Positions 28,251-38,464 are shown, counted from the stretch's first letter. The stretch: 54,544 nucleotides of DNA from Moorena bouillonii PNG (GCF_001942495.1 NZ_MKZS01000001.1:6788380-6842923), one strand, 5' to 3'. The notes: generated by a model not told the origin, from the letters alone. Numbers and translations: made by a program.

Positions 28251-29378
28251 TCATACTTCATACTTTCTCCCCTCTTGAGAGCGCAAAGCCGCAATAATCT
28301 GAGTATTGGCTTTGGGGAAGGGAAACTGATCTACTTCATCTAAGGTGACCCAGCGAATCTCATCACATTCAATAGGTTGCGGAACACCACTGAGATGGCG
28401 ACAGTGGTGTACACTTAGCACCACACGGAAGTGGCTGTAGGCGTGATTGATTGTGATCAGGTGTTCCCCAACCTCAATCTCAATGCCCAATTCTTCCTGA
28501 ATTTCTCGTTTAATACATTCCGGGACAGTTTCACCAAGCTCAATTTTGCCACCAGGAAACTCCCAAAGACCACCCAATAAGCCTTTTGCAGGTCGGCGGT
28601 CGATTAGAATTTGTCCCTGGTCGTTCCAGATTACAGCAACACCGATATTTTTTGTGGGTAGGGGAGAAGATGGTTCACGCATAGGTATTTCAGATTGAAT
28701 ACCTAGATTGTAAGCCTGACAGTAAGATTTCCAGGGACAATCAGGGCAATTGGGAGTTTTCCGAGTACAGATAGTTGCTCCCAAATCCATTATTGCTTGG
28801 TTAAACTCTCGAGGATGTTGATGATCTAGTAAAGCTTCTGATAGCTTCCATAATTGTTGAGTGGCTTTGGCAGGTGGTATCGGCAATGCTACCAATCGTG
28901 CTAGTACTCGTTTCACATTACCATCGAGAATAGCCACTGGCTGATTGAAGGCAGCGCTTAGAATACCACCTGCTGTTGTTTTACCAATTCCTGATAAGGC
29001 TAAAACCTGGCTCAGCTCTTGGGGAAAAACACCACCATGAGACTGCATAATTAGTTTAGCGCAGGCGTGCAAGTTGCGAGCACGGGAGTAATATCCCAGA
29101 CCCTCCCAAGCTTTGAGGACTTCCTGTAATTCAGCAGATGCCAGATGTTCGAGGGTGGGAAATTGCTCCATCCAGCGGTGATAGTAGGGAATGACCGTTT
29201 TGACCTGGGTCTGCTGTAGCATAATTTCAGACACCCAGATGCTATAGGGTTCCCAACTTCGTCGCCAAGGTAAATCTCGACCAGCTCTGGCATACCAGTC
29301 CAAGAGTGATCTTCTTTGGTCCTCAATAATGGAAACCGACAGACTCAGATTATGATCTGCCGATATTCGATTGGGCAT
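28251..29378 (-). CDS. mutY: MutY, A/G-specific adenine glycosylase
   Basis: This 375-residue base-excision repair enzyme removes adenine opposite 8-oxoguanine. The catalytic Glu is in WVSEIMLQQTQVKTV (about residue 51), the helix-hairpin-helix is LSGIGKTTAGGILS, and the catalytic Asp is in PVAILDGNVKRVLAR (about 152). The iron-sulphur cluster cysteines are CTRKTPNCPDCPWKSYC, with C-x6-C-x2-C-x5-C spacing. The C-terminal NUDIX-like domain contains GGKIELGETVPECIKREIQEELGI, a well-preserved Nudix box; in MutY this domain reads 8-oxoG. Length is normal. It lies 47 bp downstream of the DUF760 gene on the same strand. Confidence 0.96.
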   Translation of the reverse strand: MPNRISADHNLSLSVSIIEDQRRSLLDWYARAGRDLPWRRSWEPYSIWVSEIMLQQTQVKTVIPYYHRWMEQFPTLEHLASAELQEVLKAWEGLGYYSRARNLHACAKLIMQSHGGVFPQELSQVLALSGIGKTTAGGILSAAFNQPVAILDGNVKRVLARLVALPIPPAKATQQLWKLSEALLDHQHPREFNQAIMDLGATICTRKTPNCPDCPWKSYCQAYNLGIQSEIPMREPSSPLPTKNIGVAVIWNDQGQILIDRRPAKGLLGGLWEFPGGKIELGETVPECIKREIQEELGIEIEVGEHLITINHAYSHFRVVLSVHHCRHLSGVPQPIECDEIRWVTLDEVDQFPFPKANTQIIAALRSQEGRKYEV

Positions 29379-29425
29379 TTTCTCGCTTAAATCTATAGAT
29401 TCAGCCCTTTTAGGCCAAGGTTTGA

Positions 29426-29773
29426 CTAATCTTCCTCCAGAGATTGAGATTCAGCTATTTGCAAAGACTTGTCAAAAACCATACGTTGTTCAGCGTTCCT
29501 AAGGAAATAGCCGCTAACCATGGCTGAAGCCAAAAGGCGACCTAGATTCTCACGGCTAGTACTGATAGTTACGCCAAAGTCTTGGGAAGGCAAGTTTCCC
29601 AACATTCCCATAATATTGTTTTCCATCACCTGATAGACTTCCGAAGACGTTGGTCTAGACAGCTGGGTAATGGTTTCTGGACTCATTGATTGAACATACT
29701 GCCAAAGTAAATTATTGTCAGAATCTTTATCAAAGAATTCAGGAACATGATTGGGATTGGATGCGTTATTCAC
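29426..29773 (-). CDS. DUF760 family protein
   Basis: This 115-residue soluble protein has the core NLLWQYVQSMSPETITQLSRP...VMENNIMGMLGNLP and TISTSRENLGRLLASAMVSGYFLRNAEQR, diagnostic of DUF760, a family in cyanobacteria and plant chloroplasts. It is all helical and has no membrane segment. The upstream GGAGG (in CTAGGAGGTAAAACGGTGAATAAC on the coding strand) suits a GTG start at 29773. Plant members have been linked to chloroplast protein turnover, but the bacterial role is not established. mutY follows it on the same strand. Confidence 0.9.
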   Translation of the reverse strand: MNNASNPNHVPEFFDKDSDNNLLWQYVQSMSPETITQLSRPTSSEVYQVMENNIMGMLGNLPSQDFGVTISTSRENLGRLLASAMVSGYFLRNAEQRMVFDKSLQIAESQSLEED

Positions 29774-29943
29774 CGTTTTACCTCCTAGCGATGGCTAATT
29801 CCGGTTTTTCTACTAGAGTTGGCAGCCAATGATGGTGTTTATCTGTTTAGCTCTACTGCTTCGTATTTGTAATTACTTTAACAGGCAAGTGATCATGGCA
29901 AAGTAGGTGGAACCGAACCATCTAGGATCTGATTTTCTCACCT

Positions 29944-30003
29944 ATTGGTCATTAGTCATTGGTGATTGTAGCTAATGACTAATGACTAATGACTAATGAC
30001 TAA
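29944..30003. repeat. Heptamer tandem repeats in inverted arrangement (STRR)
   Basis: The left half carries TTGGTCATTAGTCATTGG, and the right half has four to five copies of AATGACT. The halves are complementary, giving an imperfect hairpin. It lies 16 bp beyond the sigma-factor stop codon and could serve as its terminator. Confidence 0.65.
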
Positions 30004-30019
30004 ACCGACTCAGAAAAAA

Positions 30020-30979
30020 TTAACTCGCTGGGATATATTCCCGCATATCCCCTTGACGCTTACGAAGTTTAGCGATCGCTTCTCGTTCGATTTGTCGCAC
30101 TCGTTCACGGCTGATGTTGAGGTGTTGACCAATTTTGGCTAATGTCATTGGTTCTTCCTCTGCCAAGCCATAACGAAGTCTCAACACCTGCCTCTGCTGC
30201 GGTGTCAAATCATCCATGAATTTCTCTAAGTCTAGCTGCATTAACGATTGAGTCACAAAGTCTTCTGGTCCAGGACCGGTGTCTTCGAGCAACTCAACCA
30301 ATTCTGTATCTTTGTTATCCCCCACTCGCAACTCCAAAGATAGGGGTTGACGTGCTTGCTCGAAGTACTCCCGCAATTGTGATGGTGTTAGGTTCAACTC
30401 AATTGCCAATTCTGAGATAGTAGCTGTTCGTCCCAGCTTTTGGGAAAGTTGGCGCTGGGCTTTTTTGATTTTGTTTAACTTCTCGGTAATATGGATAGGA
30501 AGGCGAATCGTGCGCCCTTTTTCTGCGATCGCACGAGTAATTGCCTGCCTTATCCACCAGTAGGCGTAGGTAGAAAAACGATAGCCTTTGGTAGGGTCAA
30601 ATTTTTCTACACCCCGCTGCAAGCCGATGGTTCCCTCTTGAATCAAGTCCAGCAACTCAAGATTACGCTTAATGTATTTCTTTGCCACTGCCACCACCAA
30701 TCGCAAATTGGCTTCCACCATCTTGCGTTTAGCGGATTCACCAACAGCGATGCTAGACTTTAACTGAGAATCCGTTAAGCAAGATGCTGTTGCCCACTCA
30801 GAAAACGTAGGTTCACGACCCAGCTGTTGGACAAGGGACTCTTTCACTTCCTTTAAGGTTGTTAACTGCTTAACCTTTTTCCCGTAAAAAATTTCCTGCT
30901 CATGGGTCAGTAATGGTACACGACCGATTTCCTTTAAATAGGTACGAACTAAATCTGTAGAGTCCTGAGCGGTTTTCAT
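30020..30979 (-). CDS. RNA polymerase sigma factor, group 2 sigma-70 (SigB/SigD-like)
   Basis: This 319-residue sigma factor has region 1.2 ([21 protein letters not shown]), region 2 ([31 protein letters not shown]...[19 protein letters not shown]), region 3 ([20 protein letters not shown]) and region 4 with the helix-turn-helix [21 protein letters not shown]. The absence of a long region 1.1 and its length place it in group 2, the non-essential housekeeping-like sigma factors that cyanobacteria use for light, nutrient and heat responses. The exact Sig letter cannot be fixed without a tree. Confidence 0.93.
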   Translation of the reverse strand: MKTAQDSTDLVRTYLKEIGRVPLLTHEQEIFYGKKVKQLTTLKEVKESLVQQLGREPTFSEWATASCLTDSQLKSSIAVGESAKRKMVEANLRLVVAVAKKYIKRNLELLDLIQEGTIGLQRGVEKFDPTKGYRFSTYAYWWIRQAITRAIAEKGRTIRLPIHITEKLNKIKKAQRQLSQKLGRTATISELAIELNLTPSQLREYFEQARQPLSLELRVGDNKDTELVELLEDTGPGPEDFVTQSLMQLDLEKFMDDLTPQQRQVLRLRYGLAEEEPMTLAKIGQHLNISRERVRQIEREAIAKLRKRQGDMREYIPAS

Positions 30980-31138
30980 TGGATTCGATGGCGTTATCAG
31001 TGATATTTAAATTAAGAAAATTAAAGCAAACCATGCTGGTTTTCCAAACCAGATGATAAGCTTTGTGGGATTTGAGTTAAATTATTTTAATAAATTTAAC
31101 ATAACTTAACTAAATTCCCGAAGAGGGTGTAAGGTAAG

Positions 31139-31777
31139 ATGACCCAAACAGTTTGGATTGCCAGACACGGAAACCGCCTTGACTTTGTTAACCCCGAATG
31201 GTTCAACATGGCAGAGCGACCCTATGATCCACCGCTTTCAGTAGATGGGGAACTGCAAGCAGCGCAACTGGGTCAACGCCTTGTAGGAAAAGGAATTAGG
31301 CATATATTCGCCTCACCGTTTTTACGAACTGTCCAAACGGCTAACCAAGTCGCAGAAATTCTGGATTTACCTATTAAGCTAGAGTTGGGTTTAAGTGAAT
31401 GGCTCAATCCTGAGTGGATGGCAACTGAACCAGAAAGACTGCCTAATGAAGTATTGCACAAGCAGTTTCAGCGAATTGACACCAGTTATACTTCCTGTGT
31501 AATCCCTGAATATCCAGAAACAAGTGTTGCTTTACTCAAACGAACAGGTGAAACGGCACAACGTATCACCGCTCAATTTTCAGAAGATTTACTACTGGTT
31601 GGTCACGGACCATCAGTAGTTGGAACCACTCAGGGACTAGTGGGTGCCACACAAGACATTAAAGCATCCTTGTGCTGTTTAGTTAAACTAGTGCGCCAAG
31701 AAAAACAGTGGGTGATGGAACTTAATGGAGATACCTCTCACCTGAGTCAGACAGAAGATGTCATCCGGTTTAATTGA
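31139..31777 (+). CDS. Histidine phosphatase (phosphoglycerate mutase-like) family protein
   Basis: The protein has 212 residues. The catalytic motif is VWIARHGNRLDFVNP, with the phosphoacceptor His near residue 9. Other family residues are ASPFLRTVQTANQVAEIL (second Arg and supporting region), the central acidic region LSEWLNPEWMA, and the second catalytic His in LLLVGHGPSVVG (about 157). Members dephosphorylate small metabolites or proteins. The resemblance is to the Sts/UBASH3-type branch rather than to cofactor-dependent phosphoglycerate mutase. It starts after AAGGTAAG and is divergent from the sigma factor gene. The substrate is unknown. Confidence 0.88.
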   Translation: MTQTVWIARHGNRLDFVNPEWFNMAERPYDPPLSVDGELQAAQLGQRLVGKGIRHIFASPFLRTVQTANQVAEILDLPIKLELGLSEWLNPEWMATEPERLPNEVLHKQFQRIDTSYTSCVIPEYPETSVALLKRTGETAQRITAQFSEDLLLVGHGPSVVGTTQGLVGATQDIKASLCCLVKLVRQEKQWVMELNGDTSHLSQTEDVIRFN

Positions 31778-32381
31778 AGGGTATAAGCTTCCTTAGCATA
31801 CTAAGGTTATTTTGTCAAAAGTCTACAGCCATAGTCTCCTTTGACTCATCATCTCACACTTCCTTTCGCCCAAGGGGCGACAGTGGCGCGAACGGGTAAG
31901 ACCTAGGGCTAATCTGGCTGAGAAACGCGCTTTGACCCATAACCAATCACCAAAGACCAATCATACACTAACTGTTCGTAAATTTACAGGTTTCAATATA
32001 GACAAACTAGCTAAGACACCGTAGTTTCCACGAGGGCTAGAAATTAAGACTGTGCAACAATTTAGGCATCATAGGGTGGTGTAATATCTTACCATCACCT
32101 AAGGTTGGGCGGCGAGTGTTGCCCCTATTTTCTTGGTATGGGCATGAATCGACGCCTTGCAATGGTCAGTGGTCAATGGTCAGTTGCATGCATGTAATTA
32201 GCACTTAGCCCATAACTAAAAGCTAGTAGCTGCAAAACAACTGACAATGGACAACTGACCTCAAATCCCCCGAATTGATTGGTGGGGATGGGCTGAAAAT
32301 TATGGTACAGCGTTGAGTTGATGGCTGAATCTATGTCCAGTCTAGGCTAGACAGTTCCGCTCTTAGCTAATTTTATTGGTT
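31778..32381. other. Intergenic region upstream of the signalling operon
   Basis: This is 604 bp with no supported gene. It contains paired STRR-like sequences: GGTCAGTGGTCAATGGTCAG near 32164 and the roughly complementary CTGACAATGGACAACTGACC near 32241. These could form a long-armed hairpin with a loop of about 50 nt. The promoter of the operon beginning at 32382 should lie here. Confidence 0.5.
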
Positions 32382-34646
32382 ATGTTACCTGAGCATGCAC
32401 CCATGGAATCGAGCACTGGACATCAAAGAGTGGACTATTACCTCTTGAAAGTCCAAGCGGAAATGATTAACCAGATTGCCCAGGTTACAAGGGGGACGTT
32501 AGTCCTCAATGAATTGCTACCTACCATAGCTAATCAATTACATCAAATCTTGCAAGTGAGTGGCTGTTTAATGTTTCCCACTCACGACCCTCCAGCTATG
32601 GCAACTCATCAAGTTAGCTTTCCCATTACCCAATCAGTGCACAGTACAGCCGAGCCATGTCTGATCGAGGTATTTCGCCACCTATTTGAGAGTTATCACT
32701 CCTGGCTAGCTCAGGGCAAACCGTTGATTATTCCTGAATCAGAGGGAAAACTCCCACCAGAACTGAGGCAATTAACCTATCCATGTGACCTGCGTGCCAT
32801 CATGATGGTGCCACTGCTGCATGGGCAGTCTTGTCTGGGTAGTATCACCTTGTATCAGTGCGATCACGAACGAGAATGGAGAATCCAAGAAATTGCCTTT
32901 ATCCGAGAGATCGCCGATCATTTTGCCATTGCCCTAACCCACCAAGAACTCCAGCAACTCTATCAAAAACAAAGCCAAGAACTTAAACAAAAAGAGTCTG
33001 CACTAAAAGTAAGCGAGGCTAGAAACCGAGCCCTCTTAGAAGCCATACCAGATGTAATCTTTCGTGTCAATCGGGATGGCTTTTATTTGGATTGGAAAGC
33101 GGCCAAAGAAAACCCTGTGCTGTTTCTCACCGATAACTGTATTGGGAAACATTTACATAACTGTTTACCCACTGAGGTAGCAGGATTAATTTGGGAGCAT
33201 GTGGAAATAGCCCTAGAAAGTGATGTGATGCAAGTTATTGAGTCCCCAGTCAGACAAGATGGTAAACTCCGCTACTTTGAGGCTCGTATTGTTAAAAGTG
33301 GGTTAGATGAAGTTGCTGTTATTGTCCAGGATATCACTGAGCGTATTGAAGCACGACTCACCCTAGCACAAGTCAATGATGCTTTGGAAGTCAGAGTTCA
33401 ACAACGTACCGCTGCTCTGAGGAAAGCGAACCAAGCACTCAAGGGGGAGATTATTGAGCGCCAGAAGGCAGAAGAGCAGTTGCGGCAGAGTGAAGAGCGG
33501 TTTCGTAATGTCGTAGAAATTAGTAGCAATTGGATGTGGGAGATGGATGAAAATGCTGTCTATACCTACGCTAGTCCCAAAATCTGGGATTTACTCGGTT
33601 ATGAACCATCAGAAGTAGTGGGCAAAACTCCGTTTGACTTAATGTCACAGGAAGAGGCAAAACGTGTGATGGAAATTTTGGCTTCCTTTACCGTTTTAAA
33701 ACACCCCTTTAGCAACTTGGAAAATACCAGAATTCACAAAAATAGTCAGTTAGTGGTTCTGGAAACCAGTGGTGTACCAATTTTTGATCGTCTTGGCAAG
33801 TTTTGTGGTTATCGAGGGGTTGATAGAGATATCACTAAACGGAAACAAACAGAATTAGAAATTATCAATGCACTGGCTAAAGAAAAACAACTTGGGGAGC
33901 TAAAATCTCGGTTTATTACCATGACATCTCACGAATTTCGTACCCCTCTAACAACGATTTTTTCATCAGCAGAGTTACTGGAACATTACGGTAATAAATG
34001 GTCAGAATGTAAAAAAAATAATCACCTACATCGCATTCAAAACATGGTTCAACATATGACCAGAATTTTGAATGATATCTTGCTTATTGGCAAGGTAGAA
34101 GCCGGTAAAATAGAGTTACAGCTAAAGCCGATAGACTTGGAAAGTTTTTGCACCGATTTAATTTATAAAATCCAGCTTAATGACCGAAATTATCACACAA
34201 TAAAATTTACTTATAGCTTAGAAAATTTTGAAAAAAAATTAGGTAGTAATCATGGAAAAAATAATGCGGCTAGTTCGTTCTTATCCGCCCGACCGTATAT
34301 GGATGAAAAATTGCTTAGGCAAATTTTGGATAATTTGCTGAGTAATGCACTGAAGTATTCTCCCAAAGGTAGCACGGTTGAGATTAAACTCACTTGCTCT
34401 GCCAATCAGGCTATCTTTAAAATCAGCGATCAAGGTATTGGTATTCCTGAAGAAGACCAAGGACTACTCTTTGAGACGTTCCATCGAGGTACGAATGTCG
34501 GGACAATTACCGGCACTGGCTTAGGACTGGCAATTGTCAAAAAGTGTCTCGATATCTACCAAGGTCAAATTGATCTAGAAAGTGAGGTAACTGTCGGTAC
34601 AACGTTTACTGTAACCCTGCCAATATATTACTTGCTATCAAATTAA
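32382..34646 (+). CDS. GAF-PAS-PAS sensor histidine kinase
   Basis: This is a protein of about 754 residues from ATG 32382; the TTG two codons earlier is less likely. Order: GAF domain (about 15-190), PAS 1 (about 215-325, ALLEAIPDVIFRVNRDGFYLDW), a coiled coil, PAS 2 (about 370-490, FRNVVEISSNWMWEMDENAVYTYAS and GYRGVDRDITKRKQ), HisKA with TMTSHEFRTPLTTIFSSAELL (His near 517), and HATPase with LRQILDNLLSNALKYSPKG, SDQGIGIPEED and GTGLGLAIVKKCL. There is no membrane segment, so it senses a cytoplasmic signal. It is the first of three tightly packed genes; the next starts 2 bp after its stop. Confidence 0.92.
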   Translation: MLPEHAPMESSTGHQRVDYYLLKVQAEMINQIAQVTRGTLVLNELLPTIANQLHQILQVSGCLMFPTHDPPAMATHQVSFPITQSVHSTAEPCLIEVFRHLFESYHSWLAQGKPLIIPESEGKLPPELRQLTYPCDLRAIMMVPLLHGQSCLGSITLYQCDHEREWRIQEIAFIREIADHFAIALTHQELQQLYQKQSQELKQKESALKVSEARNRALLEAIPDVIFRVNRDGFYLDWKAAKENPVLFLTDNCIGKHLHNCLPTEVAGLIWEHVEIALESDVMQVIESPVRQDGKLRYFEARIVKSGLDEVAVIVQDITERIEARLTLAQVNDALEVRVQQRTAALRKANQALKGEIIERQKAEEQLRQSEERFRNVVEISSNWMWEMDENAVYTYASPKIWDLLGYEPSEVVGKTPFDLMSQEEAKRVMEILASFTVLKHPFSNLENTRIHKNSQLVVLETSGVPIFDRLGKFCGYRGVDRDITKRKQTELEIINALAKEKQLGELKSRFITMTSHEFRTPLTTIFSSAELLEHYGNKWSECKKNNHLHRIQNMVQHMTRILNDILLIGKVEAGKIELQLKPIDLESFCTDLIYKIQLNDRNYHTIKFTYSLENFEKKLGSNHGKNNAASSFLSARPYMDEKLLRQILDNLLSNALKYSPKGSTVEIKLTCSANQAIFKISDQGIGIPEEDQGLLFETFHRGTNVGTITGTGLGLAIVKKCLDIYQGQIDLESEVTVGTTFTVTLPIYYLLSN

Positions 34647-34648
34647 TC

Positions 34649-36385
34649 ATGAGAAAAATATTAGTGATTGAAGATGAAGAGTTTGTCCGGGAAAACATTA
34701 TAGAACTCCTGGACGCTGAAGGGTTTGATGTCATTGGAGCAGAAAATGGTCGTGTTGGTGTTAATTTAGCTAAAGGAACTATCCCAGATTTAATTATCTG
34801 TGATGTCATGATGCCGGAAATGGACGGTTACAGTGTCTTAACATCCCTTCGTCAAGACTCAATGATGGCAACAGTTCCCTTTATTTTTTTAACGGCAAAG
34901 GCGGCTAAAAATGATTTTCGTCAGGGTATGGAACTAGGAGCAGACGACTATATTACCAAACCCTTTACCAGAGCAGAACTTCTAGGGTCAATTGCCAGTA
35001 GACTCAAAAAAAAAGCTGCTGTTCATAAGCATTACAATACTGAACTTCAGGAAGCTAAAAATAAACTCAATTACTTGATCCACCATGACAGCTTGACCAA
35101 CCTACCTAATCGGCTGTCGTTGCGAGAACGGTTTAAGCAAGTAAAACAACACATCGACGATAATCAAAAACTGGTTACCTTTCTGTGTTTGGGTTTAGAT
35201 CGGTTTAATCAAGTTAACAATAATCTCGGTCATTTTTGGGGGGATTACTTACTAAAATTTGTTGCTCAACGCCTCACTAATTTTGTGGATAGTCAGGGTA
35301 CAGTTGCTCGTTTAAATGGCGATCAATTTGCTGTTATTATAGCCACAGCTCAACACAAAAAAGATGTCATCAATCTTGTCCAAAGCATTCTTGACAGCCT
35401 CTCTCAAACCATCGTTCTGGATGATCAAGAAGTTTTTATCACCGCCAGTATTGGTATTGCCATTTATCCCCGTGATGGTGAAGACGTTGAACAATTACTC
35501 AATCATGCCAACCAGGGGATGCTTGAGGCAAAGCGTCACGGTGGTGATCAATATCAGTTTTACACCAGTGCATTGAATGTCAATTCTTCAAATCATCTTA
35601 CCTTGCAGAGTAGCTTACGCTATGCTTTGGAACGGGAAGAATTTCAGGTTTACTATCAACCCCAAATCAGTCTTGAGACAGGAAAAATTGTTGGTGCTGA
35701 AGCTCTATTACGTTGGCATCATCCAGAACTCGGTTTGGTTCCCCCAGCAAAATTTATTCCAATCGCCGAAGAAACGGGTCTGATTCTATCCATTGGAGAA
35801 TGGGTATTACAGCAGGCTTGTCAGCAAGCTAAACTCTGGCAAAATGATGGATTTACCTCTTTTCGTATAGCAGTAAATTTATCAGGTCGTCAATTTAATA
35901 AACCGGAATTTTACCATAATTTAGTAAAGATTTTGCAGTCAACTGAGTTAACCTATCGAACTCTAGAATTAGAACTAACTGAAAGTATACTAGTAAAAAA
36001 CACTGAGACGGCTATTCGTCAGTTAAATGAGTTTAAAAACCTAGGCTTAGAAATTGCAATTGATGATTTTGGTACCGGATATTCTTCATTAAGCTATTTA
36101 CAACAATTCCCCTTTGATGTTCTCAAAATTGATCAGTGCTTTGTCCGTAATATTGTGCATAAGCCTAACCAGGCTGCTATTACTAAGGCAATTATACAAA
36201 TGGCAAAAAGTTTAAATCTACAACTGATTGCTGAAGGAGTAGAAACTCAAGAAGAATTGGCTTTTATTTATTATCATAAATGTGATCGAGTTCAGGGTCA
36301 TTTGATTAGTAGGGCTTTACCAGCGCCGGAATTTAAACGTTTACTCAATAACGGTATTGGCTTCCCACTACCTCAAGTCAATTAG
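34649..36385 (+). CDS. Response regulator with degenerate GGDEF and EAL domains
   Basis: This 578-residue protein has a REC domain with phosphoacceptor Asp52 in IICDVMMPEMDGY and the TKPFTRAELL switch region. The GGDEF domain (about 145-305) keeps DSLTNLPNR but has RLNGDQF in place of the catalytic GGDEF, so it is probably not a diguanylate cyclase. The EAL domain (about 325-570) keeps AEALLRWHH, the ELTES metal ligand, DDFGTGYSSLSYL and EGVETQEE, so it is predicted to be an active c-di-GMP phosphodiesterase. It is probably controlled by the kinase encoded immediately upstream. The following gene starts 25 bp downstream. Confidence 0.93.
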   Translation: MRKILVIEDEEFVRENIIELLDAEGFDVIGAENGRVGVNLAKGTIPDLIICDVMMPEMDGYSVLTSLRQDSMMATVPFIFLTAKAAKNDFRQGMELGADDYITKPFTRAELLGSIASRLKKKAAVHKHYNTELQEAKNKLNYLIHHDSLTNLPNRLSLRERFKQVKQHIDDNQKLVTFLCLGLDRFNQVNNNLGHFWGDYLLKFVAQRLTNFVDSQGTVARLNGDQFAVIIATAQHKKDVINLVQSILDSLSQTIVLDDQEVFITASIGIAIYPRDGEDVEQLLNHANQGMLEAKRHGGDQYQFYTSALNVNSSNHLTLQSSLRYALEREEFQVYYQPQISLETGKIVGAEALLRWHHPELGLVPPAKFIPIAEETGLILSIGEWVLQQACQQAKLWQNDGFTSFRIAVNLSGRQFNKPEFYHNLVKILQSTELTYRTLELELTESILVKNTETAIRQLNEFKNLGLEIAIDDFGTGYSSLSYLQQFPFDVLKIDQCFVRNIVHKPNQAAITKAIIQMAKSLNLQLIAEGVETQEELAFIYYHKCDRVQGHLISRALPAPEFKRLLNNGIGFPLPQVN

Positions 36386-36409
36386 ATTAGTTTCACAAAG
36401 CGCAAAAAA

Positions 36410-37525
36410 ATGGTAAGAACAAAAATTCTGTTAATTGAAGATGAACCTTCAGTACGAGAAAATATACTGGAGTTACTGGAGGCTGAGGACTTTGAGGCGA
36501 TTGCTGGTAGTAATGGTCGGATTGGTATTGAGTTAGCCCAGCATGAATCGCCGGATTTGATTATTTGCGATGTCATGATGCCAGAAGTTGATGGTTATGA
36601 GGTATTGCAGACGTTGCGCAAACATCCTCATACGGCAACCATTCCTTTTATGTTTCTCACAGCTAGAGCTGAAAAAACTGATCAGCGCCAAGGAATGGAA
36701 TTAGGAGCAGATGATTATCTGACCAAGCCATTTACTAGAGTAGAACTACTAGGAGCAATTACTACTCGATTGGAAAAGCAAGCTGCCCTTGAGTTGCAAA
36801 AAGATAAAAAACTGGATGATTTGCGCAGCCATATTACACTGTCTTTGCCCTATGAAATGGATAAACCCCTAAATCGGATTCTGGATATTTCTAAACTAAT
36901 CATGGAGAAATGGGAAAGTTTGGAACGATATCAAATTAAGACTATGGCAGAAGATATCCATCATTCGGGTGAAAGGTTATTAAGGTTAATTCAGAACTTT
37001 TTACTTTATGCAGAGCTTGAAATAATCGCTACAGATTCCAATAAAATCGAAAATTTGCGAAAGACTACCAGTAAATTGCCTAATCCGGTTCTGGCTAATT
37101 TGATTCAGAATCTTGCTCAAAAGACAGGACGGGTTGCGGATTTGCAATTAGATTGGCGAGAGGCTACTATTGCTATGTCGCAAAACCGACTTAATAAAAT
37201 GTTGGAAGAGTTAATTAATAATGCCTTTAAATTCTCACAAGAGGGAACACCTGTTTGGGTAAATAGCTATTCAGAAAATAATACGTTTATCTTGTCAGTC
37301 CACGACAAGGGACAAGGGATATCTGAAGCTGAAATGGCAGAATTGGAAGCGGACTTACAGTTTAAAGGTAACCTCTACGAACAACAAAGCTCAGGGTTGG
37401 GGCTAGTGATTGCTAAACGTCTAGTTGAGTTACATGGTGGTAAATTAACAATACATAGTACACTAGGAGAACAAACTACAGTGCAAGTAATGCTACCCCT
37501 AATCTCCAAAGGGCTACTCCCTTGA
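36410..37525 (+). CDS. REC domain fused to a kinase-like ATPase lacking the phosphoacceptor His
   Basis: The protein has 371 residues. The REC domain has Asp54 in IICDVMMPEVDGYEV and is very similar to the REC domain of the upstream gene, suggesting duplication. The C-terminal half is histidine kinase-like. The dimerisation helix reads ITLSLPYEMDKPLNRILD, with Tyr148 where homologous REC-kinase proteins have the H-box His. The ATPase lobe is conserved (LNKMLEELINNAFKFSQEG, VHDKGQGISEAE, SSGLGLVIAKRLVELHGG). It may bind ATP and act as a partner or regulator, but it should not autophosphorylate on the usual residue. Third gene of the operon. Confidence 0.9.
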   Translation: MVRTKILLIEDEPSVRENILELLEAEDFEAIAGSNGRIGIELAQHESPDLIICDVMMPEVDGYEVLQTLRKHPHTATIPFMFLTARAEKTDQRQGMELGADDYLTKPFTRVELLGAITTRLEKQAALELQKDKKLDDLRSHITLSLPYEMDKPLNRILDISKLIMEKWESLERYQIKTMAEDIHHSGERLLRLIQNFLLYAELEIIATDSNKIENLRKTTSKLPNPVLANLIQNLAQKTGRVADLQLDWREATIAMSQNRLNKMLEELINNAFKFSQEGTPVWVNSYSENNTFILSVHDKGQGISEAEMAELEADLQFKGNLYEQQSSGLGLVIAKRLVELHGGKLTIHSTLGEQTTVQVMLPLISKGLLP

Positions 37526-37696
37526 CCAAGAACCATTTAGGATCTACCATTTACCATGGACTTTCTTTCCTTAAGTTAGTACCTATCCTAGCAGAAACAA
37601 TATTATATTATATTATGGAATGACTTGGGTAGGTTATATGCTTAAACCAAGAATTGGAGGTATTTTGTAACTTGGGTTGTAATCAACTTAACCGTT

Positions 37697-38464
37697 ATGG
37701 CAGGACATAGTAAATGGGCAAATATTAAGCGTCAGAAAGCGAGGGTTGATGCAGTTAAAGGTAAGACCTTTGCTAAAATCTCTCGGGAGATTATAGTAGC
37801 TGCTCGCAATGGTATCCCGGATCCGGAGGGTAATTTTCAGCTTCGGCAAGCGGTGGAAAAGGCTAAGGCAGCAGGGATTCCTAATGACAACATTGAAAGA
37901 GCGATCGCAAAAGGAGCCGGTACCCTAGGCAATGAGAGTGACAATCTTGAAGAGATTCGTTATGAGGGGTATGGTCCAGGAGGCGTTGCGATCTTGATAG
38001 AAGCTTTTACTGATAATCGGAATCGGACAGCAGCTGACCTGCGCTCAGGATTTACTAAAAATGGTGGTAATCTGGGTGAAACAGGCTGTGTTAGCTGGAT
38101 GTTTGAGCAAAAGGGTGTCGTTACGCTTACCGGTGATATCACAGAAGACCATTTGTTAGAAGCATCCCTTGAAGGGGGAGCTCAAACTTATGAGTTGAAC
38201 GAGGATTCCGAAGGTGTAACGGCTGAGGTATTTACAGAAGTTAGCAACCTGGAAAACCTGAGTCAAATTTTGAAAAATCAGGGCTTTGAGGTGAGTGAGG
38301 TGCAGTTGCGCTGGATTCCTAGTAATACGGTGGAAGTGACTGACCCAGATCTGGCGCGGACGCTTTTAAAATTAATGGATGCTCTGGAAGACTTGGAGGA
38401 TGTACAAAATGTTACCGCCAATTTCGAGATGTCCGATCAGCTGATGTCCCTGAGCATGATCTAG
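37697..38464 (+). CDS. yebC: YebC/PmpR family transcription or translation regulator
   Basis: This 255-residue protein begins MAGHSKWANIKRQKARVDAVKG, the invariant start of the YebC/PmpR (DUF28) family. It continues with GKTFAKISREIIVAARNG and the RYEGYGPGGVAILIEAFTDNRNRT core. Length is normal for the family. Members have been described as DNA-binding regulators and, more recently, as ribosome-associated factors that help at proline stretches. It has its own upstream region of 171 bp after the signalling operon. The gene for the LSDAT protein follows after 37 bp. Confidence 0.95.
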   Translation: MAGHSKWANIKRQKARVDAVKGKTFAKISREIIVAARNGIPDPEGNFQLRQAVEKAKAAGIPNDNIERAIAKGAGTLGNESDNLEEIRYEGYGPGGVAILIEAFTDNRNRTAADLRSGFTKNGGNLGETGCVSWMFEQKGVVTLTGDITEDHLLEASLEGGAQTYELNEDSEGVTAEVFTEVSNLENLSQILKNQGFEVSEVQLRWIPSNTVEVTDPDLARTLLKLMDALEDLEDVQNVTANFEMSDQLMSLSMI

